The notes below the pieces were generated by a model. That model had not been told where the DNA came from, did not search any database, and saw only the letters and a program-made list of their open reading frames with translations. Below, one piece after another: positions 54,050-61,600 of a stretch of 64,000 nucleotides of DNA. Source of the stretch: Bifidobacterium bombi DSM 19703 (GTDB taxonomy: Bacteria; Actinomycetota; Actinomycetes; Actinomycetales; Bifidobacteriaceae); contig NZ_ATLK01000002.1 in NCBI RefSeq assembly GCF_000737845.1, positions 6-64,005 on the forward strand. The letters are read 5' to 3'. Positions within the stretch are counted from its first letter, which is position 1. Every line of letters starts with the position of its first letter. The position numbers and the translations under genes are program-made.

Positions 54050-55003
54050 ATGTTAAGCAATAGTGTAAGGAAAAGTTTGCGTTCGGTAGCTGCAATTGTT
54101 TGCGCGGGAACCCTGTTGGCCGGCGCAACGGCGTGCGGTGCTGGTTCATCCACGTCTAATGCGGGAGGTGGCAAAGTAGCCTTGCTGGTTTCAACACTCA
54201 ATAATCCGTTCTTCGTTGATTTGCGTGATGGAGCTAAAAATGAAGCGAAGAAGTTGGGTGTGGATCTTGTGGTGTCCGATGCACAGAATGATTCGGCCAC
54301 TCAGCAAAATCAGGCGCAAAACGCGCAGTCGCAGGGAGTAAAGGCAGTCATCATCAATCCTGTGGATTCAGATGCTGCCGGCCCTGCGGTAGCACCTCTT
54401 CTTTCTGCGAATTTGCCTGTGATTTCAGTGGACCGTTCAGTGACGGGTGAGAAAGTAACCAGTCACATCGCTTCGGATAACGTTGCCGGTGGGGCCCAAG
54501 CTGCTGATGCTTTGGCGAAGGCGATTGGAGAAAAAGGTAAGATTCTGATTTTGCAAGGTATGCCTGGAGCTGCTTCGACTCGTGATCGTGGCAAAGGTTT
54601 TAAAGATGAAATTAAAAAATTCCCCGGTATTACTGTGGCTGCAGAGCAGACTGCGAAGTTCGATAGATCAGCAGCTTTGGATGTTACGACGAATCTGATG
54701 CAATCCAATTCCAATGTTGCTGGAATCTATGCGGAAAACGATGAAATGGCGCTTGGCGCTGTGCAGGCGTTGGGGGCAAAAGCTGGATCTGATGTCAAAG
54801 TGGTCGGCTTTGACGGAACCGCGGATGGAATCAAAATGGTGAAGTCAGGGAAAATGTCGGGTACCATCGCTCAGCAGCCGAAAGAACTTGGCAAGCGTGC
54901 CGTGGATGCCGCAGCAAAACTGATTAAGGGCGGTAAGGTCGCATCTACTCAGCCGATTGCCGTGAAGACGGTGACCAAAGAGAATGTGGCTGATTTTAAG
55001 TGA
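54050..55003 (+). CDS. rbsB: Ribose-binding lipoprotein
   Basis: A 317-residue substrate-binding protein. The N-terminus has an n-region RKSLR, a hydrophobic core, and the lipobox LLAGATAC giving lipidation at Cys about 29, so it is tethered to the outer face of the membrane. The mature part follows the ribose-binding pattern: VALLVSTLNNPFFVDLRDGA, VIINPVDSDA, NVAGIYAENDEMALGAVQAL, VVGFDGT and GTIAQQP. It keeps Asp and Arg residues expected for pentose contact, supporting ribose. AAAGGAAAG precedes ATG 54050. It lies 93 bases after rbsC, an interval common for higher binding-protein expression. Confidence 0.93.
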   Translation: MLSNSVRKSLRSVAAIVCAGTLLAGATACGAGSSTSNAGGGKVALLVSTLNNPFFVDLRDGAKNEAKKLGVDLVVSDAQNDSATQQNQAQNAQSQGVKAVIINPVDSDAAGPAVAPLLSANLPVISVDRSVTGEKVTSHIASDNVAGGAQAADALAKAIGEKGKILILQGMPGAASTRDRGKGFKDEIKKFPGITVAAEQTAKFDRSAALDVTTNLMQSNSNVAGIYAENDEMALGAVQALGAKAGSDVKVVGFDGTADGIKMVKSGKMSGTIAQQPKELGKRAVDAAAKLIKGGKVASTQPIAVKTVTKENVADFK

Positions 55004-55163
55004 TTAGCAATGAGTGACTAGCAATTAAGGAGTTGTGGCCGGGATGGTAAGGAATTATGGAATTCAGAGACGGTAATGTCAAGTCTGAACATAAATTTCT
55101 TGGTTTCTGTCCGTTCTGGTCGCTCCCTTTGACCTCGCGGTATGAATTGGACTAAGGAACAGT

Positions 55164-55559
55164 ATGCTTACACATGGAATATTAAATTCGCAATTGGCTT
55201 CAGCGTTGGCTGGTCTGCGTCATAAAGATTTGTTCGTCGTCTCAGATTGTGGGCTCCCTGTGCCTCACGACATTGAAGTGGTTGATTTGGCTTTGATGTT
55301 TGGGATACCGCGTTTTGAGGATGTACTTGATGCCCTTAAGCCTGAGCTTATTTTAGAAGCTGGAACTATGGCGGAAGAGGCTCGAGGCGGTCAGGCGGAG
55401 GAATGGGTTCGAAAGAGGTTTGATGTCCCTCTGCAGTATGTTCCTCATGATGGTGAGGGTGGCCTCAAAGATTTGGTTCATAACGCCAAATTCGTCATCA
55501 GATCAGGCGAGACCACTTCATTTGCGAATGTGATTTTTAGATGTGGGGTTCCGTTCTAA
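55164..55559 (+). CDS. rbsD: D-ribose pyranase
   Basis: Interconverts pyranose and furanose forms of D-ribose so ribokinase can use it. At 131 residues it has the family start MLTHGILNSQLASALAGLRHKD with the catalytic His (about 20), DCGLPVPHD, VDLALMFGIPRF and the C-terminal VIRSGETTSFANVIFRCGV. It completes the ribose import operon; rbsK is on the opposite strand downstream. A strong terminator is at 55581-55626. Confidence 0.95.
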   Translation: MLTHGILNSQLASALAGLRHKDLFVVSDCGLPVPHDIEVVDLALMFGIPRFEDVLDALKPELILEAGTMAEEARGGQAEEWVRKRFDVPLQYVPHDGEGGLKDLVHNAKFVIRSGETTSFANVIFRCGVPF

Positions 55560-55580
55560 AAACTTCGATGCTGTGTTACA

Positions 55581-55626
55581 GGTGCAGAATCACGTGTTTA
55601 TTCTAACGTGTTCTGCACCGGTTTTT
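55581..55626 (+). terminator. Terminator of rbsACBD
   Basis: GGTGCAGAA and CACGT pair with ACGTG and TTCTGCACC around a loop of about 11 bases, ending in GGTTTTTG. It starts 22 bases after the rbsD stop. Confidence 0.9.
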
Positions 55627-55767
55627 GTATTAGCAGATAGCGTTTCCTTTGAACCGATTTTGCGAGACAGAAAACACGCTAACATATGTCTGCGAAGCAG
55701 AGTTATGTATGACTATGACAGTTTGACTTTACGTTACATTGACTGTGACCACTTCTATCGAGTAGTC

Positions 55768-55808
55768 GACGGCCTGATAAGAAGTGGTAATGGCTTTTTC
55801 AGGCCGTC
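55768..55808 (-). terminator. Inverted repeat after rbsK
   Basis: GACGGCCTGA (55768-55777) pairs with TCAGGCCGTC (55799-55808) around 21 bases. It ends 9 bases beyond the leftward rbsK stop and probably terminates that gene. Confidence 0.65.
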
Positions 55809-55816
55809 ATTACTTC

Positions 55817-56791
55817 CTACTGCTTTGTGGTGATGAAGTACTTGCGAATCTGTTCGGAGTTGCCGTAGGATGCCTGCGCGCCATAATTGGTTGCAGCGTA
55901 GCCAGCCACATAGGATGCCAAAGCCGTGCAGTCCTGCAGGGGTAACCCTGAAGCCAAGCCCGCGAGCACCGTACCCATGAAGGCGTCCCCGCATCCTGTC
56001 GTGTCCTTTGCAGGCACCTTTGCGGCTTCGATGTGTTTGACGGACTTGTCGCCGGACAACACCATCGATCCGGAGCCTCCCAGTGTGACGATGGCCTCTC
56101 GGAAGCCGAATTCGTTCATGGCGGCAGCGATATGCCGCCAGTCTGCGCTAAGCCAATCGCCGTTTTCGGGTTCATGGATGGCGAGCAGCTGCGCCATCTC
56201 ATGTTCGTTGATTAGCAGTATGTCGCAATAATCGATGAGCTCCTGCGGAAGTTCGGCCTGGAACGGTGAGTCGTTAAGCAGCACCTTGATTCCCGCGTTG
56301 TGGCACAATTTCGCCGCAGCGGTCACGGTCTCTATGGGGCTTTCGAGGCACAGTCCCAAAACCGATGAGGCCAGGAGGGCATCCTTTTGCGTTTCCAGGT
56401 AGGCCACGTCGACCTGAGCATTGGAGCCGGGGGAATAGACGATGGTGTTTTCGCCGTGGTCGTCAACGGTGATGACGGTGGTGCCACTGGCGCCTGCCAC
56501 GTGCCTGATATGACTCGTGTCGACTCCCGCTTCAGCTAATTTGCCAATGAGGAAATCCGCGTTTGAATCGTCCCCCACGGCTCCGAAGATGGTGGCTTTC
56601 GCACCGATGCGCGCGGCGGCGGCGGCTTGGTTTCCGGACTTGCCGCCAGGGAGTATCTCAAGTTGGCCGCCCGTGACGGTTTCTCCGGGTTCGGGCAGAC
56701 GGGGCGTGGTCACGGTGTAATCAGCGTTCATTGAACCGACGACACCGACAGCTCCGTTGATGCTGTCTATCAGCGAAATGATTTCGTCCAA
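55817..56791 (-). CDS. rbsK: Ribokinase
   Basis: Phosphorylates D-ribose to ribose 5-phosphate. PfkB family: VVGSMNADYTVTTPRLPEPGET with the substrate-binding NAD motif, GGKSGNQAAAAARIGA, and the C-terminal PAKDTTGCGDAFMGTVLAGLA holding the catalytic Asp and anion hole. At 324 residues it is slightly longer than E. coli RbsK. The start is TTG at 56791 with AGAGG five bases upstream; a later start is possible, since the family region begins about residue 14. It is transcribed away from the ECF operon from a shared control region with its own operator at 56848-56863. Confidence 0.94.
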   Translation of the reverse strand: MDEIISLIDSINGAVGVVGSMNADYTVTTPRLPEPGETVTGGQLEILPGGKSGNQAAAAARIGAKATIFGAVGDDSNADFLIGKLAEAGVDTSHIRHVAGASGTTVITVDDHGENTIVYSPGSNAQVDVAYLETQKDALLASSVLGLCLESPIETVTAAAKLCHNAGIKVLLNDSPFQAELPQELIDYCDILLINEHEMAQLLAIHEPENGDWLSADWRHIAAAMNEFGFREAIVTLGGSGSMVLSGDKSVKHIEAAKVPAKDTTGCGDAFMGTVLAGLASGLPLQDCTALASYVAGYAATNYGAQASYGNSEQIRKYFITTKQ

Positions 56792-56847
56792 GATGGCCTC
56801 TTTTCATCGTGTAAAAACCACAAAGCAATACGAACCTATCATATCAT

Positions 56848-56863
56848 GATGAAACGTTTTATC
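56848..56863. promoter_or_regulatory. LacI-type operator of rbsK
   Basis: GATGAAACGTTTTATC, the most symmetric of the four sites, lies in the spacer of the probable rbsK promoter. Confidence 0.7.
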
Positions 56864-56954
56864 GCTAGGTGTTTGTGTGTTCCGGATCAGTTTCCATATG
56901 AATTCTGTTGTTTTATACGTGACGCACTAGACATTTTCAAAAAATTTAGCTGTT

Positions 56955-57012
56955 TTGACAACGATGCCGTGACTCTTTATCATGGGGGGTTGCAATGATT
57001 TAACGTTTTATC
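56955..57012 (+). promoter_or_regulatory. ECF operon promoter with downstream LacI-type operator
   Basis: TTGACA (56955-56960), 17 bases and TATCAT (56978-56983) match exactly the hexamers and spacing of the rbsA promoter. GATTTAACGTTTTATC (56997-57012) lies just after the expected transcription start, a blocking position. Confidence 0.75.
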
Positions 57013-57131
57013 GTCTGCGTGATGAGAAGCGCCTGGTTTCTCGGGGGAAGAGGCCGGTGCTTTCAGTGATTGGGTGGTTTACCCCTGGAAGTCAAAGGCA
57101 TATGTGCAACGCAAATCGAAGGTGGGGAGAA

Positions 57132-57812
57132 ATGGCATACCAGCATCCCTTCTGGCAATCCATCAAGGCTCAGTTTTCCACGAAGTCATTGGTGTTGATT
57201 CCCATCGCCGTGGGAATCAACCTTATCGGTGGAACGTTATGCTCTACGCTTAAGCTGCCTTTGTTCATGGACATGATTGGAACCGTCATCATCGCGTGCC
57301 TTTCTGGGCCTTGGGTCTCCGCGTTGTGCGGGTTGCTGACCAATATGTTCTTGGCGCTTGTGGCCAATCCCGTGTATCTTCCATACGCCTTGGCCAGTGT
57401 GCTGTGCGGACTGGTGGTGGGCTACATGGTCAAGGCGGGACTCATGCGCAAAACGTGGGGCGTGGTTCTCATCTGGCTTGCGCTCGCCCTGGTCAATACC
57501 GTCGCTGCCTCCGCCGTCACCGTATTCGTCTATGGAGGTTCCACGGGGCTGAACGGAACCTCGGTGCTCACCGCCACGCTGCTGGTGGCGGTGAAGGACA
57601 TCATGATTTCGGTCCTGTCGTCATCGTTGGTTGAAAATCTTGTGGATAAAGGCATTACGGTCCTTATCGCCTACCTCATCGTCTCCGGTGTTCCGCAGCG
57701 TTTTCTCAGCCAATATGCGATGGGTTCTGTGAAGGAAGCGGGGCCGGTACGGTTCAGCGATGTGGACGAAGATGATGATGACAGCGAACCGGTGGAATTC
57801 GTAGGGAGGTGA
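57132..57812 (+). CDS. ECF transporter S (substrate-binding) component
   Basis: A 226-residue membrane protein with about six hydrophobic segments. It begins with a short basic/Phe-rich stretch and then GINLIGGTLCSTLKLPLFMDMIGTVIIACLSGPWVSALCGLLTNMF, which is the ECF S-component pattern (substrate-binding loops, Gly-rich helix packing against T). The tail after 200 is Asp/Glu-rich. Gene order S-T-A-A' and ATG overlaps define a group I ECF operon. Regulation by the ribose-type operator and the following nucleoside hydrolase suggest a nucleoside or ribose substrate rather than a vitamin (inference). ATG 57132 was chosen for GGGGAGA upstream. Confidence 0.85.
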   Translation: MAYQHPFWQSIKAQFSTKSLVLIPIAVGINLIGGTLCSTLKLPLFMDMIGTVIIACLSGPWVSALCGLLTNMFLALVANPVYLPYALASVLCGLVVGYMVKAGLMRKTWGVVLIWLALALVNTVAASAVTVFVYGGSTGLNGTSVLTATLLVAVKDIMISVLSSSLVENLVDKGITVLIAYLIVSGVPQRFLSQYAMGSVKEAGPVRFSDVDEDDDDSEPVEFVGR

Positions 57813-57813
57813 C

Positions 57814-58635
57814 ATGGCGCACGCACTTAATTCATTTCATTCGCTGGGTACTCCTTTGGAGCGCATGCATCCGATCACGAAGATAGTGGCGGTGCTGGCA
57901 TTGGGCCTTAGTGCTTTGCTCTGGCCTGATTTTACTTTAGGCGCGGCATTGGTGCTTGTGCTCGTCGTCGTGGCTTTTTTGTCCAAACTCGGCCATCCCT
58001 TCATGAAGCTCATATTGGGCTTCGGCGTGCCGGTCGCCGTCATGCTTCTTTTCATCCAGGGTGGCTACAGTTCGCGCAACGTCACCATTATCGCTGACTG
58101 GGGATTCGTACGGTTCGGGTTGGAGGGGATCGAGCATGCAGCCAAGCTTGTGACGACTTTGCTCGTGTTTTTAGGGTCCTTTTACCTGATGAACAAAACG
58201 ACGTATGCAGGCCGCCTTGTCGCTGCGCTCACCCAGGTGGGGGTAAGCTCCAAAATCGGCTATCTTATACTGGCAAGCCTCAATGTGGTTCCGCAGATGC
58301 AGTTGCGCCTCGCCGTCATCCAGCAGGCGCAGAACGCCCGGGGTCTTGATACGCAGGGAGGACTGGTCGCCAGGCTCAAGGCCTATATACCGATTCTTGG
58401 TCCGGTGGTCCTTTCATCGCTCACCGACGCCCAGGAGCGTGGCATGACGTTGGAGACCCGGGGTTTCGGCATCGACGGCGTGCGTCGGACCAGCTATGTC
58501 CAGGTGCACGCCAGACGTGCTGATTTCGTCGTAGGCTGCGGCCTGTTGCTCTTTCTGATCATGGTGGCCGTCTTGAGCGTGATGTGGCATTGTGGGATCA
58601 TCCCCTTGCCGGTACTGATCGGGGGTTCGAGATGA
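57814..58635 (+). CDS. ecfT: ECF transporter T (transmembrane coupling) component
   Basis: A 273-residue membrane protein. It begins with about five membrane segments; the coupling helices carry two A-R-G-type motifs, seen here as NARGLDTQGG and LETRGFGIDG, which fit into grooves of the ATPases. LNVVPQMQLRLAVIQQAQNARG is a typical EcfT block. It overlaps nothing at its start (two bases after the S gene stop) and overlaps the first ATPase gene by ATGA. Confidence 0.9.
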   Translation: MAHALNSFHSLGTPLERMHPITKIVAVLALGLSALLWPDFTLGAALVLVLVVVAFLSKLGHPFMKLILGFGVPVAVMLLFIQGGYSSRNVTIIADWGFVRFGLEGIEHAAKLVTTLLVFLGSFYLMNKTTYAGRLVAALTQVGVSSKIGYLILASLNVVPQMQLRLAVIQQAQNARGLDTQGGLVARLKAYIPILGPVVLSSLTDAQERGMTLETRGFGIDGVRRTSYVQVHARRADFVVGCGLLLFLIMVAVLSVMWHCGIIPLPVLIGGSR

Positions 58636-59480
58636 GCGCGTCGATTGCCGTGAGGAATTTTTCGTTTGAATACCAAGGCGCCGATGCAAGAGCACTGAAG
58701 AACGTGAATTTTGAAATCATGAAGGGCGACTTCTTCTGCATCATCGGGGCTAACGGCGCTGGAAAGTCCACGTTGTGCAACGCCTTCGTCGGTTTGGTGC
58801 CGCATTATTTCTCTGGGAAGATCCGTGGGGACATCCTGGTCGAAGGCAAGTCGATGCGGCAATCCACAGTCGCCCAGCTTTCGGAAACCATAGGGTTGGT
58901 GTTTCAGAACCCCTTCAACCAGCTTTCCTACACCGCTGGAACGGTTGCCGAGGAGTTGGCCTACAGTTTGGGCAATCGTGGGATCGCCTATGAGGAGATG
59001 GAGCGTCGTGTGCAAGATGTGGCGCGAATGATGCGCATCGACGATATTCTGGACCGCAACCCGGCTGAACTATCAGGCGGTCAGGTCCAGCGCGTCGCGT
59101 TTGGTTCGACCTTCATCATGCAGCCTGAAATCCTGGTCCTCGACGAGTGCACCACACAGCTCGACCCTATGGGCGGTGAGGAGATCTTCGACATTGTCAG
59201 GCGATTGAACGAGCGTGGCGTCACCATCGTCATGGTCGACCACGACATGGAGCGCGTTGCGGAGCACGCGGATAAGGTGATGGTGCTTGACCGGGGCAAG
59301 GTCGCGGCCCTGGGGACGCCGCAGGAGGTCTTTTCCGCTGCCGATCTTGACGTGCATGGCGTTGAGGCCCCTGATTTCCTTAAGATCACGCGGTCACTTT
59401 ACGAGGCCGGCATGAGCGGGCACAAACCCGATGTAACGCAAAGCGGCGCAATCGATGCAACCAGGGAGGCACTATGCTGA
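58632..59480 (+). CDS. ecfA: ECF transporter ATPase, first copy
   Basis: A 282-residue ABC ATPase. Walker A is GANGAGKST, Q-loop FQNPFNQLS, signature LSGGQVQRVAFG, Walker B LVLDECTTQLDP and the switch MVDHD. Walker B has Cys where Pro is usual (LDECT instead of LDEPT). It pairs with the next ATPase to form an asymmetric heterodimer that drives the S/T module. ATG 58632 overlaps the ecfT stop (ATGA). Confidence 0.92.
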   Translation: MSASIAVRNFSFEYQGADARALKNVNFEIMKGDFFCIIGANGAGKSTLCNAFVGLVPHYFSGKIRGDILVEGKSMRQSTVAQLSETIGLVFQNPFNQLSYTAGTVAEELAYSLGNRGIAYEEMERRVQDVARMMRIDDILDRNPAELSGGQVQRVAFGSTFIMQPEILVLDECTTQLDPMGGEEIFDIVRRLNERGVTIVMVDHDMERVAEHADKVMVLDRGKVAALGTPQEVFSAADLDVHGVEAPDFLKITRSLYEAGMSGHKPDVTQSGAIDATREALC

Positions 59481-60292
59481 GCGTTGAAACACGGAATCTC
59501 GAATATCGGTACGGAAGCGGGCATCGTGCGCTCAAAGGCGTGAACCTATCGCTGCAAGGCAACGATCCGGTGGCCATCATAGGCCAGAATGGCGCGGGGA
59601 AGACCACACTTGTCAAGCATTTCAATGGCATATTGAGACCGACCAGCGGAAACGTGCTGATCAACGGAGTCGACGTCAACGAACGTTCCACCGCGCGTTG
59701 GGCGGGAACGGTAGGTTATGTTTTCCAGAATCCCGATGACCAGCTGTTTCTGGAGACCGTGCGTAAGGAATTGGAGTTCGGACCCTTGCAGATGGGGTTG
59801 GACGAACGCGTCATAGCGGACCGCTTGGAGCGGATATCGGGGCTTGTGGGATTGGATGACAAGTTGGATGTCCATCCTTTCGATCTGACGGCCACGGAGA
59901 AAAAATTCTGCACCATAGGCGCCGTGCTCATGATGGAGCCGGGCATCGTGGTCTTTGACGAACCCACCTGCGGCCAGGATATGGCCGGCAACCGACGGCT
60001 GGAGCAGATCATCAAGACGTTGGCTCGACAGAATCGACTTTGCATCACCATCTCCCATGATATGAAATTCGTCACGCGCAACTTTCGACGCGTGGTGGTG
60101 ATGAACCAGGGGAACGTGCTTGTGGACGGAGACGTGGACGAGGTGTTTTCGCAACCGGATGTGCTCCGGCGTTCCTTCGTTGCGCCTCCTCCCATCACCA
60201 AGGTGGGTCGGGCCGCCGGGCTGAAAGAGACCGTGTTCACGGTGGAGGGGCTTATGGATGCTGTGAAGCGGCAAAAAGAAAGCGAGGTATGA
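59474..60292 (+). CDS. ecfA': ECF transporter ATPase, second copy with degenerate signature
   Basis: A 272-residue ABC ATPase. Walker A GQNGAGKTT, Q-loop FQNPDDQLF, Walker B VVFDEPTCGQD and switch SHD are intact, but the signature that should read LSGGQ-KQR is LTATE-KKF (in HPFDLTATEKKFCTIG). The partner keeps LSGGQ, so one composite ATP site of the heterodimer would be impaired, as in asymmetric ABC exporters. Its start overlaps the first ATPase by seven bases. The operon may continue to the nucleoside hydrolase at 60632 after 339 bases. Confidence 0.9.
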   Translation: MLSVETRNLEYRYGSGHRALKGVNLSLQGNDPVAIIGQNGAGKTTLVKHFNGILRPTSGNVLINGVDVNERSTARWAGTVGYVFQNPDDQLFLETVRKELEFGPLQMGLDERVIADRLERISGLVGLDDKLDVHPFDLTATEKKFCTIGAVLMMEPGIVVFDEPTCGQDMAGNRRLEQIIKTLARQNRLCITISHDMKFVTRNFRRVVVMNQGNVLVDGDVDEVFSQPDVLRRSFVAPPPITKVGRAAGLKETVFTVEGLMDAVKRQKESEV

Positions 60293-60631
60293 AGCCTTGA
60301 GGACATATAGGAGTTCAGTGCCGACGGGAGCGCAACGTTTCATGCGCTCGTCGGATCGGCCTGCAAGGATCAGCTACGTCATACCAGGGAAGACCGGTGC
60401 GCCTTGCCGCCATGTCTCGGGCTGCGGCGGCGCCTCGCCATGCGCGAGATGCCGCATGATTGCTTTTCGCGTTCGGGATTCGGATCTATCGACGCGGCGA
60501 ACGGTCTGGTCCCAAGGGAAACATTCCAGGCAGAATCGCCGCTTCGTTTGTATGTGCCGTACACGACTGAGGAAAGTCGCGAATCAACTCCAGGCTTTCC
60601 GGTCAAAGTGAACAAAAAGGAGAACACCACC
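60293..60631. other. Intergenic region between ecfA' and the second nucleoside hydrolase
   Basis: GC-rich, with the in-frame upstream extension of the hydrolase reading that lacks family similarity. A GAGGAAAGTC word at 60569 recalls RNase P RNA but without the rest of that RNA. No promoter or operator copy was recognised. Confidence 0.45.
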
Positions 60632-61555
60632 ATGACACGACCGCTGATTATTGACACCGATCCGGGCATCGATGATGCCGCGGCAATCGCGATTCTTTTC
60701 AATAACCCTGAATTCGATGTCAGACTCATTGCCTCGGTCTCGGGCAACGTCGGCATCGGGCACACCACGCGCAATGCGTTGAAGTTGCTGACTTTCCTCG
60801 GCTCCCGGATTCCGGTGGCCCGCGGCGCCCAGGCTCCGCTGCTGCGCGACAACCAGTTCGCCACGGAGGCGCACGGCAAGTCCGGCATGGGCTCGTTCGA
60901 GTTCCCAGAAGCCGACCAGTCCCTGCTTCTGGACGACAACGCGGTGCTTGCTGAGCGCAAGGTGCTCATGGAAAGCGACGAGCCCGTCACGCTTCTAACC
61001 ATCGGACCGCTGACGAACATCGCCCTGCTTCTGGCCACCTTCCCGGAGGTCAAGAGCCATATCGCCGAAATCATCATGATGGGAGGCTCTACGGAGCGCG
61101 GCAACATCGGTGTTTATGGAGAGTTCAACATCTCCGTCGATCCCCATGCGGCCAAGATGGTCTTCCGTTCCGGCATTCCGGTGACGATGGTGGGTCTTGA
61201 CATCGGCCGCAAGGCGCGTTTGACCGTCGAGGACCTCGACCGCATGGGTGATGGCGGCGAAGTCGGCCGCATGGTCAGCGACCTTTTCCGTTCATACGAC
61301 GGCGGGCATATCGAGGATGGAGTGAAGATGTACGACCCTTCGGCCGCCATGTTCCTGCTGGAACCCGAACTCTTCGAAGTGCGCGACGCCTTCGTGGACG
61401 TCGAGGTCTCCAGCCCGATCACCATGGGCGCCACCGTCGTCGATTTCGACGGCATCCTTGGACAAGCGGTCAATGCCAAAGTCTGCGTGGACGTGGACGT
61501 GGATGCGTTCCGCGAACACTACGTCGAGCGCGTCCTCAAGGCGCGCCGCCACTGA
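60632..61555 (+). CDS. Nucleoside hydrolase, second copy
   Basis: A 307-residue inosine/uridine-preferring nucleoside hydrolase. LIIDTDPGIDDAAAI holds the Ca2+-binding Asp cluster; TIGPLTNIALLLA, IIMMGGSTERGNIGVYGEFNISVDPHA and a C-terminal DPSAAMFLLEPELF follow. Near the C-terminus the family His is replaced in the visible phrase by MYDPSAAMF, compared with HDPCTVAYL in the first copy, which may point to different base preference. ATG 60632 follows AAAAGGAGA. It probably belongs to the ECF/MFS block that liberates ribose inside the cell. Confidence 0.93.
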   Translation: MTRPLIIDTDPGIDDAAAIAILFNNPEFDVRLIASVSGNVGIGHTTRNALKLLTFLGSRIPVARGAQAPLLRDNQFATEAHGKSGMGSFEFPEADQSLLLDDNAVLAERKVLMESDEPVTLLTIGPLTNIALLLATFPEVKSHIAEIIMMGGSTERGNIGVYGEFNISVDPHAAKMVFRSGIPVTMVGLDIGRKARLTVEDLDRMGDGGEVGRMVSDLFRSYDGGHIEDGVKMYDPSAAMFLLEPELFEVRDAFVDVEVSSPITMGATVVDFDGILGQAVNAKVCVDVDVDAFREHYVERVLKARRH

Positions 61556-61600
61556 GCTTTCCGGATTTCCTAAATTTCCAACAAAAAGAAAGGAAAAACA

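Larger units (their letters stand above)
56792..57131. other. Divergent control region of rbsK and the ECF operon
   Basis: 340 bases holding two LacI-type operators and the ECF promoter. A possible rbsK -10 box is TATGAT on the minus strand (56843-56838), immediately beside the operator at 56848-56863. Confidence 0.6.

Noticed and set aside
60565..60580. GAGGAAAGTC as part of an RNase P RNA
   Set aside because: Only this word matches; the flanking P4 partner and other conserved segments are absent and the gap is too short.
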